Shown: positions 58,515 to 64,000 of the stretch, piece after piece
Numbering within the stretch: the stretch's first letter is position 1
Layout: each line of letters begins with the position of its first letter
Origin: Verrucomicrobiaceae bacterium
GTDB lineage: Bacteria > Verrucomicrobiota > Verrucomicrobiia > Verrucomicrobiales > Verrucomicrobiaceae
Direction of reading: 5' to 3'
Assembly: GCA_019694165.1 (NCBI GenBank)
Contig: JAIBCL010000025.1
Coordinates: 1-64,000 of the forward strand
Length of the DNA stretch: 64,000 bases
The notes under the pieces: generated by a model
Told to the model about the DNA's origin: nothing
Database searches by the model: none
Seen by the model: the letters and a program-made list of their open reading frames with translations, nothing else
Made by a program: the position numbers and the translations under genes

Positions 58515-59600
58515 TCAGCCGCCGGCGGTCGTGTCCATGACGGCCACGAGATCCTCGTCGGCGGGGCTTATGTCGCCCTGGCTGTTGTTCTCGAAGCGCG
58601 AACTCGTCACCATGTTGCCGGTGCAGGAGATGTCGTTGATGCGCAGGCCGTGCCCCTGGTTCCCGGTGACGATGAGGTTCGCGAAGGAGTTCCCCACGCA
58701 GGCGGTGTCCGGCAGCGACTCGGTCTGCGCGATGAAGATGCCCTGCTGGCCGTTGTGCTTGATGCGGAGGTTGCGAAACTTGTTCTCCGCGGCATCGCGC
58801 ATGAAGACGCCCTGGCTGCCATTGTGCTCGAGCGTGGAGTCCTCGATGAGGTTGCGGTTGAACTTCCAGTCGAAGGACAGTGCCGCGCTGCGGTTGTGAT
58901 GCAGATGCAGGCCCGTGAAGGTGCAGTCCTCCGCCTCATAGGCCGCGAGCCCGTCAAAGTGATTGTCATGCGACTCCAACCCGCTGATCAGCACCCGCCG
59001 GCAGTACTTCTCAAGCACCACTCCGCCCGAGCGGGCGCGGCGCGTGACGACATCCTGGATGCACACATTCTCGGCTCCGCGAACGGTGATGCCGTTGTTC
59101 CGGATCACACTCTGCCCGCCGGCATCACAAGGGCCGCCGCAGCATTCCCAAACCTGGCCTTCGCGATTGCCGTCGATGGTCAGGTGACGCACGGCCACAT
59201 CCTTCACGATGCCCGGAACCGGAGTCGTCGTGCTGCCGAGGATGACGACAGAACAGTTCGCATCATCGGCGAGTCTGAGCACGGTTTCCTTGCCCGTGCC
59301 GCGCAGTTCGATGCCATCGCGGTCGATCACGATGGGCTGACGCACCTCGAAGACCGATTCGCCTAGCACCACCGATCCGCCGCTTTCAGGCAGTGAGCGG
59401 ATTCCCTGCATGATGGCCGCGCCGTCTCCTTTCGCGAGATAGATGGCAGGTCGTGGTCCCGTGTCGAAAGGAGCGGACTCTCCTGTTTTGACTGCATCAG
59501 GGCGGGGGCTTCTGAAATGAGTCAATGTTCCATAACCGATAGTCACCGCCAGCCCGAGGGCTGCTCCGACTGGATTGAGTCCATGCCATTTGGTCTTCAT
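58515..59600 (-). CDS. Secreted right-handed parallel beta-helix protein
   Basis: 361 residues from the ATG at 59600, which is preceded by a strong ribosome-binding site (AGGAGG seven bases upstream). An N-terminal membrane/signal segment (GAALGLAVTIGYGTLTHF) precedes a parallel beta-helix with short repeats: NGITVRGAENVCIQDVVTRRARSGGVVLEKYCRRVLISGLESHDNHFDGLAAYEAEDCTFTGLHLHHNRSAAL, SQGVFMRDAAENKFRNLRIKHNGQQGIFIAQ and NSFANLIVTGNQGHGLRIND. Many polysaccharide lyases and epimerases share this fold, but no catalytic motif was identified. It has its own promoter at 59726-59755. Confidence 0.88.
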   Translation of the reverse strand: MKTKWHGLNPVGAALGLAVTIGYGTLTHFRSPRPDAVKTGESAPFDTGPRPAIYLAKGDGAAIMQGIRSLPESGGSVVLGESVFEVRQPIVIDRDGIELRGTGKETVLRLADDANCSVVILGSTTTPVPGIVKDVAVRHLTIDGNREGQVWECCGGPCDAGGQSVIRNNGITVRGAENVCIQDVVTRRARSGGVVLEKYCRRVLISGLESHDNHFDGLAAYEAEDCTFTGLHLHHNRSAALSFDWKFNRNLIEDSTLEHNGSQGVFMRDAAENKFRNLRIKHNGQQGIFIAQTESLPDTACVGNSFANLIVTGNQGHGLRINDISCTGNMVTSSRFENNSQGDISPADEDLVAVMDTTAGG

Positions 59601-59604
59601 AGCA

Positions 59605-59613
59605 AACCTCCTT
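59605..59613 (-). promoter_or_regulatory. Strong ribosome-binding site of beta-helix gene
   Basis: On the minus strand GAAGGAGGTTTGCT precedes the ATG, with AGGAGG 7 bases upstream. Few genes in this window have such a clear Shine-Dalgarno sequence, and it fixes the start at 59600. Confidence 0.85.
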
Positions 59614-59634
59614 CGCTGATTCGACACCGACCGG

Positions 59635-59675
59635 CGTGAATGGGTTGATTCACGGGCCTCCGCCGCCCGGAGACG
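59635..59675 (-). promoter_or_regulatory. Hairpins in 5' leader of beta-helix gene
   Basis: CGTGAAT..ATTCACG (59635-59654) and CTCCG..CGGAG (59658-59673) could fold in the long untranslated leader between the promoter and the ribosome-binding site. No known riboswitch was recognised. Confidence 0.35.
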
Positions 59676-59725
59676 AATCCGGCCAGAAGGCGAAGACGGT
59701 TCAAATTTCGCGGGTAACTATGCTT

Positions 59726-59755
59726 ATATTACAGATCGCCGAAAAATTCTGGCAA
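59726..59755 (-). promoter_or_regulatory. Sigma-70 type promoter of beta-helix gene
   Basis: On the minus strand TTGCCA (59750-59755) and TAATAT (59726-59731) are separated by 18 bases in an AT-rich stretch that stands out from the GC-rich surroundings. The predicted transcript starts near 59719 and has a leader of about 120 bases before the ATG at 59600. Confidence 0.65.
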
Positions 59756-59773
59756 AAAAGAACGGTCCGGCCG

Positions 59774-60712
59774 CTAACGCTTCCGCGTTTGCAGCTTCAT
59801 CCGCAGAGCACCCTGCCCCAAGGCGATGGCACCCAGGAGACCAGAGCGGTCACCCAAGCCTGGCGGGACCAAGTACGTGTCCATCTGGCGGGTGATCTCC
59901 GGCACCTGGAGGTAACCATTCAGATCGCGGATTATCTTTGAGCGGATCAACGCGTGCAGATGGCTCTGGTGCATGACGCCGCCGCCGAGGATGATGCGAC
60001 GTGGCGAGAGGGTCAGTATGAGATTGGTCACGCCATGGGCCAACACCTCGCTCACATCGTCCCAGGCCGGGTGATCCGGCGGCAGATGCTCGGCGCGCTT
60101 TCCCCAGCGTTTCAGGATGGCGGGGCCGCTGGCATAGCCTTCGAGGCAGTTCTTGTGGAAGGGGCACTGGCACTCGTTCATGACGGCGTCCCGGCCCGGT
60201 GGCGGCGGCACATGCAGGTGACCGATCTCAGGGTGAAGCGTGCCGTGCAGCAGGTGGCCGTTCACGATCACGCCGCCGCCGATGCCGGTGCCCACCGTGA
60301 TGTAAACGAGCGGATCGCACCCCTTCCCTGCGCCCCACATGTACTCGCCAAAGACGGCGGCATTCACATCGGTGTCGAAACCCACCGGCACCTTGAACTG
60401 CGATTTGAGCGGCCCCACGAGGTCGGTGTGCTGCCAGCCCACCTTCGGCGTGGTGGTGATGTAGCCGAACGTCGCGCTCGTCGGATGCAAGTCCACCGGC
60501 CCGAAGGAGCCGATGCCGATGGCCGCGAACGGCCCGTGCTCCGCCTTCGCGCCGGAGAGGAAGCGGCTCACGGCGTGGATGGTCTCACGCGGGCTGGTCG
60601 TGCGGATCGTCGTTTCCGCCACGAGTTTGTCCGGCCCTGTGCCTACAGCGCAGACGAACTTCGTGCCGCCTGCCTCGATGGCGGCGATGAGGGGCTGCTG
60701 CTCGGCGCTCAT
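59774..60712 (-). CDS. ROK family sugar kinase (fructokinase-like)
   Basis: ATP-dependent phosphorylation of a hexose, most likely fructose. 312 residues. IAAIEAGGTKFVCAVGTG (phosphate loop; the fructokinase variant with EAGGTK), IGIGSFGPVDLHPTSATFGYITTTPKVGW, VGFDTDVNAAVFGEYMWGAGKGCDPLVYITVGTGIGGGVIVNGHLLHG, then EIGHLHV..ECQCPFHKNCLEGYASGPAI, the ROK zinc site with His and three Cys. The C-terminal part ILGGGVMHQSHLHALIR completes the fold. The start ATG overlaps the metF stop by four bases, so the two are co-translated although their pathways are not obviously related. Confidence 0.92.
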   Translation of the reverse strand: MSAEQQPLIAAIEAGGTKFVCAVGTGPDKLVAETTIRTTSPRETIHAVSRFLSGAKAEHGPFAAIGIGSFGPVDLHPTSATFGYITTTPKVGWQHTDLVGPLKSQFKVPVGFDTDVNAAVFGEYMWGAGKGCDPLVYITVGTGIGGGVIVNGHLLHGTLHPEIGHLHVPPPPGRDAVMNECQCPFHKNCLEGYASGPAILKRWGKRAEHLPPDHPAWDDVSEVLAHGVTNLILTLSPRRIILGGGVMHQSHLHALIRSKIIRDLNGYLQVPEITRQMDTYLVPPGLGDRSGLLGAIALGQGALRMKLQTRKR

Positions 60713-61632
60713 ACGGTCGTGTGCAGCGCCTGAGAGTCGCGGATGCCGAGGCTGGCGTAAATGTCGCGCGTGGCCCGTGACTTGTTCAGCGTGTAGAAGT
60801 GGATGCCGTCCACGCCGTTGTCGAGGAGGTCACGGCATTGCTCGGTGGCGTAGTGCACGCCCACGCGCTGCACCGCTTCGTCATCACCACCCGTGCGCGA
60901 GATGGCGCGCAGCAGCTTGGCCGGGAAACGCGCGCCCGCGGCCAGCTCCGCCATGCGTTTCATGCCGGAGGCGGAAGTGATCGGCATGATGCCCGCAATG
61001 ATCGGCACACGGATGCCGGCGAGATGGCAACGGTCTCGAAAGTCGTAGAAGTCGTGATTGTCGAAGAAAAGCTGCGTGCAGATGTAGTCGGCACCGGCGT
61101 CCACCTTGGCCTTGAGGTGGTCCATCTCCACGAGACGGTTCGGCGTGGCTGGATGCCCCTCGGGAAAGCCCGCCACGCCGATGCCGAAACCGCGCCGGTC
61201 AGAATGCGCGCCGCGCTCGCCGAATTTCCTGATGAAGCGCACGAGATCAGCCGCGTGCTGGAAGGCATCGTCCTGCTTTCGATAGTCCGCCAGCCCGCGA
61301 GGTGGATCACCGCCAAGAGCCAGGATATTGCTCACGCCAGCGGCAGCGTAGCGCTCGAGAATGGAGGCTATGTCCGCTTCGCTGTGACAAACGCAGGTGA
61401 GATGCGGGATGGGGTCCAGCGTCGTGGTCGTTTTCATCCGCACCACCAGATCGTGCGTCAGCTCGCGTGTCGAGCCGCCGGCACCGTATGTCACACTCAC
61501 GAATGCCGGCCGCAGCGCCTCCAGCTCGCCAATGGTTTGATACAGCGCCTCGAACGCCTCAGCCGACCGCGGGGGGAAGAATTCAAAGGAAAAAGTCGGG
61601 CGCTGGTGCTGGAGAATGTCGGCAATGTGCAT
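60709..61632 (-). CDS. metF: Methylenetetrahydrofolate reductase
   Basis: Reduces 5,10-methylene-THF to 5-methyl-THF for methionine synthesis; cytoplasmic, FAD-containing. 307 residues from the ATG at 61632; the longer reading is hydrophobic and not family-like. Motifs: RPTFSFEFFPPRSAEAFEALYQTIGELEALRPAFVSVTYGAGGSTRE with the catalytic Glu, PHLTCVCHSEADIASILERYAAAGVSNILALGGDPPRG, GVAGFPEGHP, AGADYICTQLFFDN, RVPIIAGIMPITSASGMKRMAELAGA-type segment and NGVDGIHFYTLNKSRAT. The stop overlaps the ROK kinase start. Confidence 0.95.
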   Translation of the reverse strand: MHIADILQHQRPTFSFEFFPPRSAEAFEALYQTIGELEALRPAFVSVTYGAGGSTRELTHDLVVRMKTTTTLDPIPHLTCVCHSEADIASILERYAAAGVSNILALGGDPPRGLADYRKQDDAFQHAADLVRFIRKFGERGAHSDRRGFGIGVAGFPEGHPATPNRLVEMDHLKAKVDAGADYICTQLFFDNHDFYDFRDRCHLAGIRVPIIAGIMPITSASGMKRMAELAAGARFPAKLLRAISRTGGDDEAVQRVGVHYATEQCRDLLDNGVDGIHFYTLNKSRATRDIYASLGIRDSQALHTTV

Positions 61633-61845
61633 TGGGCGGTGCGGAAAAAACTCCGGCCACTCAACCAGCAATGGAAAGCAGATGCAAGCAGCGATCCACC
61701 ACGCAGCCAGCGCCACCCGATGCGCGATGCCGCGCCCGAATCACGCATCCGCCCGCCGATTCCTGAATCATAATCTCCCCCGCACCGTATCCTGCGCCAC
61801 ACTCACGAGCATCCAGCGCCACCACCTCAATATCCCCCAGCCGCC

Positions 61846-63078
61846 ATGCCCCGCATCACCGCCATCGAGACTGCCATCCCGTCGAGCATCATGCCGAATC
61901 TGCTGCTAGTCCGCATCCACACCGACGACGGACTCATCGGCTGTGGCGAGACGTATTACACACCGCACGCCATCGCCGCCTTGATTCACGACTGGATGGC
62001 AGAGCGGCTGCTCGGAGCCGACGCGCTGGCCGTCGAGTCTCACTGGCGTTTCATTTACGAGCGTTGCACGCCCTTCGGCCACCCCGGCGCCGAGATGCGC
62101 GCGCTCTCCGCCATCGATGTGGCGCTTTGGGACATCCTCGGCCAAGCCTGCGGCCAGCCCATCTATCGCCTGCTTGGCGGACCGGTGCGCGACTCGATCC
62201 CCATCTACAACACCAGCGGCGGCCCCGGCTACGGCGCGCTCATGGGTGATGGCTCCGCACCACGCCACCCAGGCTGGCCGGGCTATGGTGACATCGGCAA
62301 GGCAGGGCCGTTGCAGGACAATTGGTCGTCCCACTTCGCTGCGGGCGATCTCGCCGAGGAACTCCTCGCCGAGGGCATCACCGCCATGAAGCTCTGGCCC
62401 TTTGACCGCGCCGCGCACCGCAGTGGCGGCCTCCACATTTCATGGGCCGATGTCGAGGAGGCCATGCAACCCTTGTGCGCCATCCGCGACCGCGTCGGCA
62501 TGAAAATGGACATCGCCATCGAAGGGCACGCCTTTTTCCATCTGCCCGCCGCTGAGCGCATCGCCGATGCCCTGCGCGAGATCAAGCCGCTGTGGCTCGA
62601 GGATGTGCTCCGCGTGGACAACGCAAAAACGCTGGCCGATTTCCGCCGCCGCTCCGGCCTGCCCATCGCCGCCAGCGAGATGCTCCTCGGGCGCAAGGAA
62701 TACCTCGCCATGCTAGAATCCCAGGCGTGCGATTATTGCATGGTGGATCCCACCTGGAACGGCGGCATCAGCGAGACACGCCGCGTCCTCGATCTCGCGC
62801 AGACATACAACATCCCCGGCACCATCCACGACTGCACCGGCCCCATCACCCTGTTCTCCGGACTCCACCTCGCCGCCGCATCCACCAACGTCGCCTTCCA
62901 AGAAACCGTGCGCGCCCACATCCGGTCGTTCTACGACAAGCTCATCGATACTCAGCCCGCCATCGCCAACGGCAAAGCCGCCCTCCCCGCCGGCCCGGGC
63001 CTCGGCACGCGGTTGCGCGATGATCTCTTCCAGCCCGGCGTGAATTCCTTCCGCCGTACTGAGAAATCGGCCCGCTGA
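61846..63078 (+). CDS. Mandelate racemase/muconate lactonizing enzyme family protein
   Basis: Enolase-superfamily dehydratase or racemase, 410 residues. Capping domain first (NLLLVRIHTDDGLIGCGETYYTP, AEMRALSAIDVALWDILGQACGQPIYRLLGGPVRDSIPIYNT), then the barrel: GITAMKLWPFDRAA (general-base region), MKMDIAIEGHAFFHLPAAERIADALREIKPLWLEDVLRVDN (Asp and Glu metal ligands), PIAASEMLLGRKEYL (third ligand Glu), DYCMVDPTWNGGISETRRVLDLAQTYNIPGTIHDCTGPITLFSGLHLAAAS. An acid-sugar dehydratase is most likely. Divergent from metF; convergent with the last gene. Confidence 0.88.
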   Translation: MPRITAIETAIPSSIMPNLLLVRIHTDDGLIGCGETYYTPHAIAALIHDWMAERLLGADALAVESHWRFIYERCTPFGHPGAEMRALSAIDVALWDILGQACGQPIYRLLGGPVRDSIPIYNTSGGPGYGALMGDGSAPRHPGWPGYGDIGKAGPLQDNWSSHFAAGDLAEELLAEGITAMKLWPFDRAAHRSGGLHISWADVEEAMQPLCAIRDRVGMKMDIAIEGHAFFHLPAAERIADALREIKPLWLEDVLRVDNAKTLADFRRRSGLPIAASEMLLGRKEYLAMLESQACDYCMVDPTWNGGISETRRVLDLAQTYNIPGTIHDCTGPITLFSGLHLAAASTNVAFQETVRAHIRSFYDKLIDTQPAIANGKAALPAGPGLGTRLRDDLFQPGVNSFRRTEKSAR

Positions 63079-63209
63079 TCACGCCCGATCTCCCAAACCG
63101 TGCGTGCGGCACGAGCAGGCATGAAAAACGAGGCCCCGCCTGCGGGCGATCGACCGCAGCAGACGGCCCGCAGTCCCGGCACCGCGCGCAGCGGGCGGCC
63201 ACATCACTC

Positions 63210-64000
63210 CTACCATGGCTCACCGACGGACCTGAGCGTGCAGCGGGTCCACGGACGCTTCACGAATGGCTCGACGAGAAACAGCGGCTCGTCCGTGTTG
63301 CGCTCGGCGGCGAACAGGCCCTTCCATGTCCAGCCCGTGTAGAAAAGCTGCGGCCCGTCCGAATTCCCGAGCGTCACCACCAGCGGCTGGCCGTAGGTCT
63401 GGACCGTTTTGAGCACCAGATCCATCTGCGCATCTGTCATCGGCGTGTCCGCAAGCATCGTCCTCTTGATCCCGGCTTCGTGATTGATCTTGGTGACGCT
63501 GCTGGGAATCGGGCCGCCAGCCGGAGCTTTCGTAATAGTAACATCGAGGAGTTCCTCCTCGCCGGTGGCAGCGTCTTTTCGTGAACCGATGATGTTGGTC
63601 TGCGTGCTCGATGGCGACCACTTGAAGCCTTTGTCGGTGAGGCGGGTGCTCGTCGCCATCGCCTCGCTTCCGGCCTGCCCCAGATGCATGCCTCGGAAGT
63701 CCACCTTCAGCACGCGTGCAGCGATCTCCTTGCGCGCCGCCACGAATTTGCGCATGGCAGGTCCGACGGGCAAATCATCGGGTCTCTTCGATGCCTTGAT
63801 GAGTCCCGCGTACGTACGCTCATAGTGCGCACGCAGCCGCTGATCAGAAGAGCGGACCTTGAAGTGATGCGACGGCGAAGTCGCCACTTCGACCTTCAAC
63901 TCGGGGAGCAGCGCCTCTCGCTTGTCAGGCGGGCTGGGCACGCAATTGCCTCGATAGGCCCATTCGTACTCCGTCCGCCGCAGCGGCGGGCCCAGGAGTT
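63210..64000 (-). CDS. Unrecognised protein, 5' end outside window
   Basis: The frame stays open from the stop at 63210 to the window edge: upstream of the GTG at 63941 it reads LLGPPLRRTEYEWAYRGNC into VPSPPDKREALLPELKVEVA. The visible 263 residues are hydrophilic, with ARKEIAARVLKVDFRGMHLGQAGSEAM, GFKWSPSSTQTNIIGSRKDAATGEEELLDVTITKAPAGGPIPSSVTKIN and LKTVQTYGQPLVVTLGNSDGPQLFYTGWTWKGLFAAERNTDEPLFLVEPF. No family was recognised. The C-terminal third is beta-rich. It may be a large secreted or membrane protein whose N-terminal domain lies outside the window. Confidence 0.6.
   Translation of the reverse strand, partial: LLGPPLRRTEYEWAYRGNCVPSPPDKREALLPELKVEVATSPSHHFKVRSSDQRLRAHYERTYAGLIKASKRPDDLPVGPAMRKFVAARKEIAARVLKVDFRGMHLGQAGSEAMATSTRLTDKGFKWSPSSTQTNIIGSRKDAATGEEELLDVTITKAPAGGPIPSSVTKINHEAGIKRTMLADTPMTDAQMDLVLKTVQTYGQPLVVTLGNSDGPQLFYTGWTWKGLFAAERNTDEPLFLVEPFVKRPWTRCTLRSVGEPW

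Noticed and set aside
61633-61845. SAM or SAH riboswitch before metF
   Set aside because: No conserved core of known classes could be recognised by eye in the divergent metF/enolase gap.
1-64000. tRNA or rRNA genes
   Set aside because: No stretch with a convincing cloverleaf or rRNA signature was noticed; a covariance-model scan would be decisive.

Overview
The window is GC-rich, densely coded bacterial DNA. Its gene families point to the PVC superphylum, most likely Verrucomicrobiota (order Verrucomicrobiales, Prosthecobacter-like). The marker families are a Cys-type sulfatase, a DUF1549/DUF1553 protein and a DUF1501 protein, Tat-exported Gfo/Idh/MocA and TIM-barrel proteins, PQQ-type propeller proteins, a DUF4838-CBM9 protein and a stand-alone PVC-type ECF sigma factor. 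This assignment is inferred from gene content. No rRNA or tRNA gene was recognised.

Layout. 1-2310: the 3' end of a large protein with near-identical 43-residue helical repeats, followed in another frame by a DUF4365 nuclease-like domain. Together they look like the end of an NLR/STAND-type defence protein whose last domain is now out of frame. 2308-5187: a decayed sulfatase fragment with an expanded hexanucleotide repeat, a UPF0175/PIN toxin-antitoxin pair and an intact sulfatase. Three gene 3' ends here sit on GTAG-footed palindromes. 5263-7723: lipoprotein, sigma factor and a secreted GGxGxD-repeat protein. 7938-16962: aldehyde dehydrogenase, Dabb protein, a membrane-anchored GH75-like protein, prfB with its programmed frameshift, uppS, a Gfo/Idh/MocA oxidoreductase, a beta-propeller and a VOC protein. 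17084-32891: galU and a polymer- and sugar-related set (DUF4838-CBM9, two PQQ-like propellers, a TIM-barrel isomerase, DUF1549/1553, a 14-repeat secreted protein, DUF1501). 33084-34472: an esterase and a small RibK-like protein.

34794-47090 is a type II secretion (or closely related pseudopilus) operon on the minus strand. In transcription order it runs gspE, gspF, gspG, gspH, gspI, gspJ, gspK, gspL, gspM, a GspC/PilP-like protein and the secretin gspD, with many ATGA-type overlaps. No prepilin peptidase is in the window. Degenerate heptanucleotide arrays lie at gene junctions and inside the prepilin leader coding sequences of this operon. 47192-64000 carries an ABC exporter pair, an alpha/beta hydrolase, a cupin, a Uma2 protein, a metallopeptidase-MBL two-gene unit, an MFS permease, a GT4 glycogen synthase-like enzyme, a beta-helix protein with a clear promoter, the overlapping metF-ROK kinase pair, an enolase-superfamily enzyme and an unrecognised gene that runs off the end.

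A second layer is repetitive DNA: a three-copy family of about 145-bp elements with terminal inverted repeats (21386, 25715, 34551), another MITE-like element at 15235, GTAG-type REP palindromes, and a repeat-filled intergenic region at 30591-31469. The most interesting observations concern how these small repeats sit on stop codons and on the T2SS leader regions.
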